Notes: generated by a model not told the origin, from the sequence alone. A stretch of DNA of 18,124 nucleotides from Patescibacteria group bacterium (GCA_018826025.1 JAHKAK010000110.1:1-18124); one strand, 5' to 3'; positions 1 to 6,800 are shown, numbered from the stretch's first letter. A program made the numbers and translations.

Positions 1-63
1 ATTAAGGCTAATTTCAATCCCCAAGAAGTTGTCGAAAAAGTTATCAAACAAATCGGCAATTAA
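1..63 (+). CDS. Response regulator, C-terminal end only (partial)
   Basis: An open frame enters from the left edge and ends at TAA (61-63). The last 20 residues include NPQEVVEKVIKQIGN, which resembles the final alpha-helix of CheY-like receiver domains. The next gene is a complete stand-alone receiver and begins 48 bases later, so two response regulators probably stand in tandem. Only the tail is visible; the family call rests on this short helix and the neighbour. Confidence 0.45.
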   Translation: MKANFNPQEVVEKVIKQIGN

Positions 64-111
64 CCTTTAACCGTCCCGTTGGCGAACATTAACTCAGCGG
101 GAACTAAGCCT

Positions 112-513
112 ATGCCAGATGAAAAAAATGAAACCCCCAATGGGGCAAATCAAAAAATTCTGCTCATTGAAGACGATAAATTTTTACGGGATCTGATCGC
201 CAAAAAATTGGTGGCCGAAGACTACGAAGTAATTGAGGCGCTGGACGGGGAAAGCGGCATCATTAAAACTAAAGAAAGCGCGCCGGATTTAATTTTGCTG
301 GACCTGATCCTGCCCGGCCTTGACGGTTTTGATGTTTTGGCTAAGCTAAAAGCCGACCCGGCCATTCAGAAAATTCCGGTCATTGTCTTATCTAACCTTA
401 GCCAGCAAGAAGAGGTGGAGCGGGTTCTAAGCTTGGGCGCGGTTGATTTTTTAATCAAGGCGCATCTAACCCCCAACGAAATCATCGCTAAAATTAAACT
501 GCTATTAAAATAG
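112..513 (+). CDS. Stand-alone response regulator (CheY-like receiver)
   Basis: A 133-residue protein made of a single receiver domain. Visible receiver residues are the acidic triplet E20-D21-D22 after beta-1, the phospho-acceptor D64 in LILLDLILPGLDG, S94 in the Thr/Ser switch position (VIVLSNLS), and K116 in FLIKAH. There is no output domain, so it should act by protein-protein contact after phosphorylation by a histidine kinase; none is in the window. The frame can be extended upstream to a TTG at 79, but ATG at 112 is preferred because the extra 11 residues are not receiver-like and no ribosome site precedes the TTG. A strong terminator follows at once. The receiver call is secure; the partner kinase and output are unknown. 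Confidence 0.9.
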   Translation: MPDEKNETPNGANQKILLIEDDKFLRDLIAKKLVAEDYEVIEALDGESGIIKTKESAPDLILLDLILPGLDGFDVLAKLKADPAIQKIPVIVLSNLSQQEEVERVLSLGAVDFLIKAHLTPNEIIAKIKLLLK

Positions 514-535
514 TTTAGCCCTTTATTTTATCCCC

Positions 536-581
536 AAAGCAAAAACCGTCCCGAGTTTTATCGAAGGACGGTTTTTGCTTT
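536..581. terminator. Bidirectional rho-independent terminator
   Basis: A perfect 16-bp inverted repeat (536-551 with 566-581) has an A-rich left arm and T-rich right arm. The loop can add three more pairs (CGA/TCG). It lies between the convergent response regulator and 3D-domain gene and has a U-tract in either direction, so it should end both transcripts. Confidence 0.85.
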
Positions 582-613
582 CTGTCTATTTTCACTTATC
601 ACTTATCACCGCC

Positions 614-1216
614 TTACTCCACCACCTCATACGCCAGTTTTTTCACGCCAAAGTCCAGCGCCGCGTGGCGAGTCGGCATCCAAATGTCAATTTTATGGCT
701 GTTCTTTTTGGCCATGCGGTCTTGAACCGTGTAAATTTTATCGCCCGAGTACTCCGGAAATTTTACTTTCGTGCCAAAAGGCAAAAAGTTAGCGGCCACA
801 ATGCCGTCGCGCACGCGCGAACCGTTGGCCGTGATGAAAGGGGAGCTATCAGTCTGGTCGGGCGTTGAAGAGTAAGCGGTCACAATCACCACCCGGCCTT
901 GAGTTTCAACCGTTGTTTTAACTGGGGCGCTGGCCGCTAAGCCGCGCTGGCTAATTGCCGCGAAAATATTATCTTGCCACATTATATCATTGCTGTTTTT
1001 TTCATCCAAGGTTACAGCTTGCACCGTTAAAAACGCCCTGTCGCCATTAACCGCTCCTTCGTCCGCCAAGGCCGTCGGGATCTGAGCCATGGCCAAAGGA
1101 GACAATAAACCGCCCATCATTCCAATCATCGCCATAAACTGCCGCGGATTGCTTAACTTTATATTACCTATCTTTATATAGAGAGTATTTTTTACTAAAT
1201 TGATAAGTTTAGTCAT
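614..1216 (-). CDS. Secreted or anchored 3D-domain protein (cell wall related)
   Basis: A 200-residue protein. Residues about 27-50 form a hydrophobic, Met/Gly-rich segment ending in ALAMAQ/ALADE-like sites, which suggests a signal peptide or anchor. Residues about 108-200 match the 3D domain, a double-psi beta-barrel named for three Asp: D137 (RDGIVAAN), D166 (VQDRM) and D177 (KIDIWM) are all present. The fold is related to MltA/RlpA-type lytic transglycosylase domains, so a peptidoglycan role outside the membrane is likely, though enzyme activity cannot be read from sequence. The frame extends upstream to TTG at 1249; ATG at 1216 is chosen as the usual start and leaves AGGAGG upstream, but that site is about 18 bases away, longer than ideal. 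A consensus promoter and hairpin-rich leader precede it. Confidence 0.85.
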   Translation of the reverse strand: MTKLINLVKNTLYIKIGNIKLSNPRQFMAMIGMMGGLLSPLAMAQIPTALADEGAVNGDRAFLTVQAVTLDEKNSNDIMWQDNIFAAISQRGLAASAPVKTTVETQGRVVIVTAYSSTPDQTDSSPFITANGSRVRDGIVAANFLPFGTKVKFPEYSGDKIYTVQDRMAKKNSHKIDIWMPTRHAALDFGVKKLAYEVVE

Positions 1217-1280
1217 AATCTTACGCCTATTTGCCCTCCTCTTAGCCAAAATAGGCTTAAATTAAGGCTTTTATCGCTGT

Positions 1281-1322
1281 TTGGGCTTATACTCGCCCAA
1301 CAAAAAATCCCCTCAATTGGGG
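1281..1322 (-). promoter_or_regulatory. Structured 5' leader with two hairpins
   Basis: Between the minus-strand promoter and the 3D-domain gene lie two inverted repeats. One is TTGGGC/GCCCAA (1281-1300, 8-base loop). The other is CCCC/GGGG (1309-1322), followed on the minus strand by six T. The second begins almost at the predicted transcript start, so it may protect the 5' end; it also has the shape of a short terminator. No known riboswitch motif was recognised. Confidence 0.4.
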
Positions 1323-1330
1323 AATATATG

Positions 1331-1359
1331 AGTATAGCACAAGTTAAATGACATGTCAA
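1331..1359 (-). promoter_or_regulatory. Consensus sigma-70 promoter for the 3D-domain gene
   Basis: Reading the minus strand, TTGACA (1354-1359) is followed after exactly 17 bases by TATACT (1331-1336). The expected transcription start is near 1324, giving a leader of about 108 bases. This is the best promoter match in the window. Confidence 0.8.
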
Positions 1360-1412
1360 TAGTTTGCTAAAAAACTTCTCTAGGATAAAATAGAGGTGTT
1401 CTCAGCTAAAAA

Positions 1413-1453
1413 CTCGGATGTAGCGCGGTAACTGCCCTCCTATGATTTCCGAG
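1413..1453 (+). other. tRNA-like hairpin, possible degraded tRNA 5' half
   Basis: CTCGGA (1413-1418) pairs with TCCGAG (1448-1453). Inside, GTAG-CGCGGTAA-CTGC resembles a tRNA D-arm with its GG pair. There is no anticodon arm or T-arm. It abuts a clearer tRNA-Pro-like remnant, so it may be another decayed tRNA piece; chance structure is possible. Confidence 0.25.
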
Positions 1454-1489
1454 CCATAGTGCAACGGCTAGCGCAAATGCTTTTGAGGG
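1450..1489 (+). pseudogene. Degraded 5' half of tRNA-Pro
   Basis: The stretch aligns without gaps to the first ~33 bases of the intact tRNA-Pro at 1956 with about six differences, mostly transitions. It keeps the acceptor 5' strand, the whole D-arm (GTGC/GCGC pairs) and the start of the anticodon arm. After about 1485 the match fails, the anticodon stem cannot close, and no T-arm follows, so it cannot be a functional tRNA. It lies upstream of the LAGLIDADG-like gene, with the intact tRNA on the other side. Confidence 0.6.
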
Positions 1490-1498
1490 TTTATTCAC

Positions 1499-1527
1499 TT
1501 GCTAAATAGCATGTGATATATTATCAT
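1499..1527 (+). promoter_or_regulatory. Probable promoter of the LAGLIDADG-like gene
   Basis: TTGCTA (1499-1504) and TATCAT (1522-1527) are 17 bases apart. The expected start of transcription falls at about 1534, right at the ATG (1535), so the mRNA would be nearly leaderless. The hexamers are moderate matches. Confidence 0.4.
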
Positions 1528-1534
1528 TTGCTAT

Positions 1535-1945
1535 ATGAAATATAATAAAAGACAAATTATCGGATTAACAATCTGGTGGACAGAAGGCACAAAATCCTAT
1601 CTTGATAAACGCTGGAAGAATACCTGGGTTCGGAATGTTGACGTCACCAATACAAATCCAGAAATAATAAAGTTATTTTTAAAATTTTTAAGAAAAGATA
1701 TAGGAATTGATGAAACGCGTCTTAAAGCCCAGCTACAAATACACCAAGGAGACAATAAAGAAAATATAGAAAATTATTGGTCAAAAATCATAAACATTCC
1801 CCGAGCAAGATTTACAAAAACCATAATCAGACCTACGGGCAACAAGATTGGAAAAAATAAGGGAACTTGCAAAGTTAGATACTCCGATAAATCTATATAT
1901 CTTAAATTAGAATCATTTTTGACAAAAATGTTAAAACGCATATGA
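1535..1945 (+). CDS. LAGLIDADG-type homing-endonuclease-like protein
   Basis: A 136-residue basic protein. Residues about 6-21 (RQIIGLTIWWTEGTKS) fit a single LAGLIDADG-type helix with an acidic residue (E18) at its end. Then come NTNPEIIKLFLKFLRKDIGI, a QLQIHQGDN strand, and a basic C-terminal half with FTKTIIRPTGN. This order is seen in single-motif LAGLIDADG-like proteins, which bind DNA as dimers. The usual LAGLIDADG spelling is degenerate, so a DNA-binding descendant without nuclease activity is also possible. The gene sits between a decayed tRNA-Pro 5' half and the intact tRNA-Pro, an unusual context that suggests past insertion at a tRNA. No Shine-Dalgarno is visible. Family call moderate, function inferred. 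Confidence 0.65.
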   Translation: MKYNKRQIIGLTIWWTEGTKSYLDKRWKNTWVRNVDVTNTNPEIIKLFLKFLRKDIGIDETRLKAQLQIHQGDNKENIENYWSKIINIPRARFTKTIIRPTGNKIGKNKGTCKVRYSDKSIYLKLESFLTKMLKRI

Positions 1946-1955
1946 AATCAACCTA

Positions 1956-2027
1956 CGGGCCGTAGTGTAACGGCTAGCACGAGTGCTTTGGGAGCACTTA
2001 GTCGGAGTTCGAATCTCCGCGGCCCGA
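1956..2027 (+). tRNA. tRNA-Pro (anticodon TGG)
   Basis: A full cloverleaf can be drawn. The acceptor stem CGGGCCG/CGGCCCG has seven pairs; D-stem GTGT/GCAC encloses AACGGCTA; anticodon stem AGTGC/GCACT encloses TTTGGGA with TGG at positions 34-36; the T-arm CGGAG-TTCGAAT-CTCCG is canonical; the discriminator is A2027. The C1-G72 pair is typical of bacterial tRNA-Pro. CCA is not encoded and must be added after transcription. The variable loop has four bases. Confidence 0.95.
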
Positions 2028-2050
2028 CAGAAAAAATTTGGCGGGGTGAA

Positions 2051-2069
2051 GGAGCATGTAGTCGGAGTT
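2051..2069 (+). repeat. Partial duplicate of tRNA-Pro 3' half
   Basis: Seventeen of 19 bases match the tRNA-Pro segment at 1991-2009, covering the anticodon-stem 3' strand, variable loop and T-stem. The match ends in the T-loop, where a palindromic repeat begins. A 3' tRNA fragment close to an intact tRNA is what integration or template-switch events leave behind. The match is short, so chance cannot be fully excluded. Confidence 0.45.
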
Positions 2070-2071
2070 TT

Positions 2072-2122
2072 TACCCCGTACCGAATTTACTTACCCCGTA
2101 GCGAATTTGTTCTGCTTCGGGG
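2072..2122 (-). repeat. Intergenic TACGGGGTAA repeat, two partial units
   Basis: Read on the minus strand, AAATTCGCTACGGGGTAA and AAATTCGGTACGGGGTAA stand in tandem behind CCCCGAAGCAGAAC. They belong to the family also seen at 5859-5895, 15035-15071 and 15410-15446. The block lies directly between the tRNA-Pro fragment and the HTH remnant; another TACGGGGTAA (2272-2281) forms the end of that remnant. Confidence 0.55.
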
Positions 2123-2149
2123 TTCTGGTACAGGGCGATTCCCGGCATC

Positions 2150-2287
2150 ATGACCAATTCAGACATTTTGAAAATTGAGCAGGGCGAGAATATAAACCCA
2201 ACGCTTGATACACTAAATAAAATTGCGAAAGCTCTTGGGGTTGGCTTGGATGAATTAACCGGTTATCAATTACGGGGTAAGATGTGA
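2150..2287 (+). pseudogene. XRE/Cro-type HTH regulator remnant
   Basis: A 45-codon frame encodes ILKIEQGENINPTLDTLNKI followed by AKALGVGLDEL. This is the recognition-helix end and the last two helices of a lambda-repressor-like (HTH_3) domain. The first helices are missing; in-frame codons just before the ATG (IPGIM) look like the preceding loop, and a stop lies a few codons further up. The last codons (QLRGKM) come from a TACGGGGTAA repeat unit, so both ends were rearranged. A functional full HTH is not possible from this frame. Probably the leftover of a phage- or toxin-antitoxin-type regulator. Confidence 0.65.
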
Positions 2288-2318
2288 ATAAAAGTCTAAC
2301 CAATTAAGGAATTAAATT

Positions 2319-3335
2319 ATGATCACAGTTAAAAACGAGGGAATAATTTTAAAGAAAACAAATCTTGAATTTGAAAATAAGAGTGTTTTAAACCCGGCCT
2401 GCATTCAAGTGGGTGGTATTACCCACATGTTTTATCGGGCAACTAACCACCGTGACGTTTCTTCCATAGGCTACTGCCAGTTGAAAGATAATAAAATTGT
2501 AAAAAGACTGAAGGAGCCGGTTCTTTTTCCGGAATATGATTACGAAAAAAAAGGAGTAGAAGATCCAAGAATTACTTTTTTAGAGGAAATATACTATCTT
2601 TTCTACACCGCCTATGACGGTAAAAATGCTCTCATTGCCTACGCCACCAGCCAGGATCTTGTCCATTTTACCAAACAGGGTCTTGTCTCGCCGCCAATCT
2701 CTTACGATGAAGCGGAAGACATTTTTCGCAAATCAAAAGTCAGAGAAAGATATACTATGTTCGAGATGTTTTACAAAGAGAAAGGGGGAAAAGACATCTT
2801 GTTATTTGAAAAAGATGCTTCTCTCTTTCCCCAAAAATTCAACCATAAATTTGCTCTTCTCCACCGTATTCTGCCCGGAATCCAAATTGTTTACTTTAAC
2901 AATTTCTCCGAACTTACTGAAGACCGCTGGCGCGACTATTTCAAGAATTTAGGTGATTTTATTGTGCTTGATCCTCTCTTTTGGTTTGAAAACCGCAACA
3001 TTGGCGGTGGTTGTCCCCCCATTGAAACAAAAGACGGCTGGCTTATTATCTATCATGCGGTGGAGGATACCCCTTTTGGAAAGATCTATCATGCCTCCGC
3101 TGCCCTGCTTGATCTCAAAAATCCCCTAAAAGTTTTAGGGCGATTAAAAGAACCTCTGTTTTCCCCAAAGGCTTCTTGGGAAACAAGTGGCGTTACAAAT
3201 AATGTTGTCTTTCCTACCGCAGCAGTAGTAAGAGATAAAAGACTTTATATTTATTATGGGGCGGCTGATAAGTTAATCGCCGCGAAATCTGTTGACCTCG
3301 CAGAGCTGTTGACTGAACTCAAAAAAGCTTCTTAA
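2319..3335 (+). CDS. GH130 family beta-mannoside phosphorylase or hydrolase
   Basis: The 338-residue protein has features of the five-bladed beta-propeller family GH130 (PF04041). Seen are LNP near residue 25, MFYRA at 37-41, and EDPR at 81-84, whose Asp is the family's general acid. Further on are GGGCPPIETKDGWLIIYH, NNVVFP and IYYGAAD. Family members cleave beta-1,2- or beta-1,4-mannosides, most with phosphate and some with water; which applies cannot be decided by eye. Length is typical and there is no signal peptide, so it acts in the cytoplasm. AAGGA (2306-2310), 8 bases before the ATG, is a fair ribosome site. The GT4 gene follows about 100 bases downstream on the same strand, a pairing that suggests a joint role in making or recycling a mannose-type glycan. 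Confidence 0.88.
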   Translation: MITVKNEGIILKKTNLEFENKSVLNPACIQVGGITHMFYRATNHRDVSSIGYCQLKDNKIVKRLKEPVLFPEYDYEKKGVEDPRITFLEEIYYLFYTAYDGKNALIAYATSQDLVHFTKQGLVSPPISYDEAEDIFRKSKVRERYTMFEMFYKEKGGKDILLFEKDASLFPQKFNHKFALLHRILPGIQIVYFNNFSELTEDRWRDYFKNLGDFIVLDPLFWFENRNIGGGCPPIETKDGWLIIYHAVEDTPFGKIYHASAALLDLKNPLKVLGRLKEPLFSPKASWETSGVTNNVVFPTAAVVRDKRLYIYYGAADKLIAAKSVDLAELLTELKKAS

Positions 3336-3438
3336 AACTATGAGCACCATTAGAGGTCTTAGTAGAAGCTGTTAGATGGTGGTATGAATTATTTAACAGG
3401 GTCTACAACACAACAACGGAAAATATTCCAGAAACATT

Positions 3439-5736
3439 ATGAATCAACAAACAATGCCAAAAGCAAATAAAGCAATTTCTAACGACGTGAGCACTGACCA
3501 GTCACCGCCAGGGCGGGATCCCGCTGTGGCGGGACAAAAAAAATCTTGGATCGTTTGTCTGGCCACCTTTCCGCCGCGACGGTGCGGTATAGCTACCTTT
3601 ACTGCTGATCTTACCAATGCGATTGATAAAATGTTTGGACCGTCGCTTAAGTCAAAGATTGTCGCAATGAATCTTACTGAAACAAGTCATTTCCCCTATC
3701 CTGACAAAGTAATTCTCCAGATAAGCCAGCCTCGTGAAGAGGACTATGTTAACGCTGCCCATAAGCTCAACCAGCTTGAAGAGGTAAAACTGGTTAATAT
3801 TCAACATGAATTCGGTATCTTCGGAGGGGAATATGGCGCACACCTGCTTTTCTTTCTGGCCAAACTTCAGAAACCGGTTGTTGTCACCTTGCACACCGTT
3901 ATTCCAGCTCCAGATGAAAAATTACGCAATGTCGTTCAAACTATAATGAAATATTCGCAAGGAATAATCGTTATGACCTACTCCTCAAAGGAGATTCTTG
4001 AAAAGGATTACGGGTTAGATCCTGATCGAATTCAAATTATTCCTCATGGAATCCATCATGTACCCTATATGACCAGTAAATATGCTAAGTCTATTTTCAG
4101 CTTGGCTGGCAAACTAACTCTCTCAACCTTTGGATTACTTAGTCCCGGCAAAGGGATTGAGTATGTGATTGATGCTTTGCCGCCAGTAGTAAAAAAGTTC
4201 CCTAATGTTCAATTCTTTGTCGCTGGTATCACTCATCCTGTTGTTTTGGAACAGTCAGGCGAAAAATACCGCAACTCTCTTGTTAAAAAAGTTTATGAAC
4301 TTGGCTTAAGCGACTGTGTTTATTTTTACAACACCTACTTTAATCTAAATGGCCTCTTTAGATTTTTAGAGGCTACTGATGTCTATCTGGCCACCTGCTT
4401 AAATCCAAACCAGGCTGTTTCCGGCACTTTATCTTACGCTCTGGGTAGCGGCCGTCCGGTAATATCTACCGCCTTTGCCCAAGCCAAAGAAGAGATCACC
4501 GATGAGGTTGGCATATTGATTGATTTCAAAAAACCGCCGGCTTTCACCGCTGCCATTATTAAATTATTGGGCAATGATCAGTTACGCCTGCAGATGGGTA
4601 AAAACGCTTATTTCCGCACCAGGCATATGATCTGGGAAAACGTTGCTCTTTCCTACCTAAAATATTTCTCGCAATTTGTGCCGGAGCTAACCCTGGGGCA
4701 AAAAAAACTTCCACCTATAAAGCTGGCGCATTTGGTTAAATTGACTGATAATTTTGGTATTATTCAGTTTGCCAAGCTGACCGAACCAGATCTTTCTTCT
4801 GGATATACCTTAGATGATAATGCCCGAGCCTTAATCGTGGCCGCTCTTCATTATAAAAAATTTAGGACTCACTCTGCTCTAAAACTTGCTTCCGTATATC
4901 TTAACTTTATTTATCAAGTAGCTAAACCTGATGGTTATTTTGACAATTATGTCAATTCAAACCGCGCTATTGATAAGCAAAGAAATATCCAGGAAAATTC
5001 AGAAGATTACAGCGCCAGGGCTCTATATGCTCTGGCTTTAGTTTCAATTACCAAACAAATCCCCAAACGCTTTAGAAAACAAGCCCATTCTCTCTTTGAA
5101 CAAAGTTTCCAGAAAAACATTGCTTTTTCCTCACCTCGCGCTATCGCTTTTTACATTAAGGCTCTCCATTGCTTGCTGGCAAAATGGAAAGAACCCAAGA
5201 CTCTCGCTGTATTAAGGTCCTGTTGCGAACAACTTATAATTTTATATGAAAAGAGTCGTTCGTCGGACTGGGAATGGTTTGAGCATTATTTAACATATTC
5301 AAATGCTATCCTACCAGAAGCACTCATTCTCGGCTACAAAATAACAGGAGATAAGAGATATTTTGAAGTGACTAAAAAAACTCTCAACTTCTTAATTAAG
5401 CATACCTTCAAAGGCAGCCTATATATTCCTATTGGTCAAAGTGGCTGGTTTCCCAAAGAAGGGGTAAGGCAGTATTTTGACCAGCAACCCGAGGACACCG
5501 CGGCCACCGTAGAAGTTCTCAATGTAATGTGGCAGGTAACAAACGAGAAGCATTACCAGAAATTAGCGGACATCGCCTTTAACTGGTTCTTGGGGGATAA
5601 TGTTCTTGGGCAGGTTGTATACGATAGGATCACTGGAGGGTGCTATGATGGGGTTGGGGAAAAATTTATTAATTTAAACCAGGGTGCCGAGTCTACAATT
5701 TCTTACCTTTTAGCCCGCTTCTCTTTCGAGAAATAG
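3439..5736 (+). CDS. GT4 glycosyltransferase with C-terminal alpha-helical glycosidase-like domain
   Basis: A 765-residue cytoplasmic protein of two parts. Residues about 36-415 form a GT-B glycosyltransferase of family GT4: TFPPRRCGIATFTADL near the start, NIQHEFGIFGGEYG, VVVTLHTV, then STFGLLSPGKGIEYVIDAL opening the donor-binding lobe and NQAVSGTLSYALGSGRPVIS carrying the sugar-nucleotide site. Residues about 425-765 are alpha-helical with DDNARALIVAALHY, EDYSARALYALAL and DTAATVEVLNVMW. This fits an (alpha/alpha)-barrel like those of six-hairpin glycosidases and epimerases, but its activity is unknown. The GH130 gene lies upstream. Odd: residues about 22-33 (SPPGRDPAVAGQ) are encoded by a palindromic repeat inserted in frame in the N-terminal linker. 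No good Shine-Dalgarno is seen. Donor and acceptor sugars are unknown. Confidence 0.85.
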   Translation: MNQQTMPKANKAISNDVSTDQSPPGRDPAVAGQKKSWIVCLATFPPRRCGIATFTADLTNAIDKMFGPSLKSKIVAMNLTETSHFPYPDKVILQISQPREEDYVNAAHKLNQLEEVKLVNIQHEFGIFGGEYGAHLLFFLAKLQKPVVVTLHTVIPAPDEKLRNVVQTIMKYSQGIIVMTYSSKEILEKDYGLDPDRIQIIPHGIHHVPYMTSKYAKSIFSLAGKLTLSTFGLLSPGKGIEYVIDALPPVVKKFPNVQFFVAGITHPVVLEQSGEKYRNSLVKKVYELGLSDCVYFYNTYFNLNGLFRFLEATDVYLATCLNPNQAVSGTLSYALGSGRPVISTAFAQAKEEITDEVGILIDFKKPPAFTAAIIKLLGNDQLRLQMGKNAYFRTRHMIWENVALSYLKYFSQFVPELTLGQKKLPPIKLAHLVKLTDNFGIIQFAKLTEPDLSSGYTLDDNARALIVAALHYKKFRTHSALKLASVYLNFIYQVAKPDGYFDNYVNSNRAIDKQRNIQENSEDYSARALYALALVSITKQIPKRFRKQAHSLFEQSFQKNIAFSSPRAIAFYIKALHCLLAKWKEPKTLAVLRSCCEQLIILYEKSRSSDWEWFEHYLTYSNAILPEALILGYKITGDKRYFEVTKKTLNFLIKHTFKGSLYIPIGQSGWFPKEGVRQYFDQQPEDTAATVEVLNVMWQVTNEKHYQKLADIAFNWFLGDNVLGQVVYDRITGGCYDGVGEKFINLNQGAESTISYLLARFSFEK
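3505..3532 (+). repeat. Palindromic repeat inserted inside the GT4 coding frame
   Basis: CCGCCA (3505-3510) and TGGCGG (3527-3532) enclose the perfect 12-bp palindrome GCGGGATCCCGC (3513-3524). The G+C-rich block differs sharply from the surrounding codons and translates as PPGRDPAVAG. A related G+C-rich hairpin stands in the next spacer (5795-5818). It resembles the in-frame palindromic elements known from Rickettsia in behaviour, not in sequence. Confidence 0.6.
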
Positions 5737-5794
5737 ATCCAGCACTCCCTGCTCCCCGATCGGGTCGAGGACAAGTTTTGAGAGGAATGGGCGG

Positions 5795-5818
5795 CGTGCC
5801 CCGCAGTGGCGGGGCACG
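5795..5818. repeat. G+C-rich intergenic hairpin
   Basis: CGTGCCCCGC (5795-5804) pairs perfectly with GCGGGGCACG (5809-5818) over a four-base AGTG loop. No T-tract follows, so it is not a classic terminator; it may still stabilise the 3' end of the glycosyltransferase mRNA. Confidence 0.7.
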
Positions 5819-5848
5819 AAATTCGGCGGCGGAAAAATCGGAAAGCGA

Positions 5849-5957
5849 GGGCGGGCCCCGAAGTACAAATGCTTCGCATTTGACTACGGGGTAAACAAAA
5901 ATTCTTGCTTTTTACTTGCCACGTTGCAAGCCAAAGGCTTTGCTATGGGGCCCGCCC
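5849..5957. repeat. Element with 11-bp terminal inverted repeats (MITE-like)
   Basis: GGGCGGGCCCC (5849-5859) is the perfect reverse complement of GGGGCCCGCCC (5947-5957). The interior holds a CAAATGC/GCATTTG hairpin and a TACGGGGTAA repeat unit (5859-5895). It encodes no protein and no target duplication is evident. It may be a small non-autonomous element or a nested repeat. Confidence 0.45.
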
Positions 5958-6085
5958 GACTTGTCCGCCGAAGTTTCAACGCAGGCGGGAAGCGCGACAA
6001 TCAGTCAGAATTTCGTTCAAAATAGGTTCGAGCTTCGTTCAGTAATTGCGACCAAAGATTTCTAAATAATTATTAATTTAAATAA

Positions 6086-6730
6086 ATGAAAAAATCATTT
6101 ACAATTATCATCGCCATTATCGTAATCGCGGGTTTTGGCGCGGCGTGGAAATTAACAAAAAAAGAAACGCCGCTTCCGGTCACAAATTTTGAAGAATGCG
6201 CCAAGGCCGGCAATCCGATAATGGAATCTTATCCCAGCCAATGCCGACACGGAAATCAAACTTTTACTCAAGACATTGGAAACGAGCTTGAAAAAATGGA
6301 TCTTATCCGCATTGATTTTCCGCGTCCAAATCAATTTGTTTCCAGTCCCCTTGCCATTACCGGAGAAGCGCGAGGCTCTTGGTTTTTTGAAGCGAGTTTT
6401 CCAATCGCCCTGGCCGATCAGGACGGACTTATAATTGCCCAAGGCATTGCCACCGCTAAGAGCAACTGGATGACTTCGGAATTTGTCCCATTTGAAGCCG
6501 AGCTCACTTTTACAACAAACAGCAGTAAGGGAACGCTTTTCCTGCGCAAAGACAATCCATCCGGCCTACCCGAAAATGACGACCGGCTTGAAGTTCCCGT
6601 GGTGTTTGCCAAAGTTGCGGGGGATGAGCCGCCATCTTTCCAGGCCTGCACGGAAGAAGCCAAGCTTTGTCCGGATGGCTCCTACGTCGGACGAACCGGC
6701 CCAAATTGTGAATTTGCGCCCTGCCCTTAA
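6086..6730 (+). CDS. Membrane-anchored Gmad2-domain protein with Cys-rich tail
   Basis: A 214-residue protein with a Lys-rich N-terminus and one TM segment at about 4-21, so the rest should face outside. Residues 33-60 carry NFEECAKAGNPIMESYP...C, a short module shared with the genes at 16371 and 17946. Residues about 74-176 (FPRPNQFVSSPLAITGEARG ... LFLRKDNPSG) fit Gmad2, an immunoglobulin-like domain first described in spore germination proteins. Residues 188-213 form a second Cys module (CTEEAKLCPDGSYVGRTGP...C). Here it probably acts as a cell-surface binding or structural protein; the ligand is unknown. No Shine-Dalgarno; the start follows an AT-rich leader. An octamer palindrome and a terminator follow. 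Confidence 0.8.
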   Translation: MKKSFTIIIAIIVIAGFGAAWKLTKKETPLPVTNFEECAKAGNPIMESYPSQCRHGNQTFTQDIGNELEKMDLIRIDFPRPNQFVSSPLAITGEARGSWFFEASFPIALADQDGLIIAQGIATAKSNWMTSEFVPFEAELTFTTNSSKGTLFLRKDNPSGLPENDDRLEVPVVFAKVAGDEPPSFQACTEEAKLCPDGSYVGRTGPNCEFAPCP

Positions 6731-6756
6731 TTTAAATCTTTAGAAATCTGACTTCA

Positions 6757-6800
6757 AAATTCAACGGCTCAACGGCCTTCGCCGTTGAGCCGTTGAATTT
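6757..6800. repeat. Palindrome of doubled octamers (20-bp stem)
   Basis: A perfect 20-bp stem (6757-6776 with 6781-6800) and CTTC loop. Each arm holds the octamer (T/C)TCAACGG twice in tandem. It lies just after the Gmad2-protein gene and just before a U-tract terminator. The same octamer doubles again at 13912-13949. Confidence 0.8.

Larger units (their letters stand above)
5737..6085. other. Gene-free spacer of stacked palindromic repeats
   Basis: No credible gene lies here. From left to right it holds the hairpin 5795-5818, a short GGCACGAAATTCGGCGG tail shared with 9617-9641, the element 5849-5957, and a CGACTTGTCCGCCGAAG...GGCGG block (5957-5989) that resembles one at 15648-15682. From about 6000 the DNA becomes A+T-rich up to the next ATG. 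No clear promoter was found for the following gene. Confidence 0.6.

Noticed and set aside
79..111. TTG start at 79 for the response regulator
   Set aside because: The added residues are not receiver-like, no ribosome site is present, and ATG at 112 fits the domain start.
575..868. Plus-strand ORF of 97 codons opposite the 3D-domain gene
   Set aside because: It lies antisense to a clearly conserved protein and has no recognisable motif.
1200..1330. A c-di-AMP riboswitch before the 3D-domain gene
   Set aside because: Such riboswitches control related wall genes elsewhere, but its conserved motifs are not found in this leader.
1450..1489. A second functional tRNA
   Set aside because: The anticodon stem has mismatches and there is no T-arm or 3' acceptor strand.
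6418..6743. Antisense and shifted ORFs over the Gmad2 gene
   Set aside because: They are shadows of the real frame, which has domains and a TM anchor.
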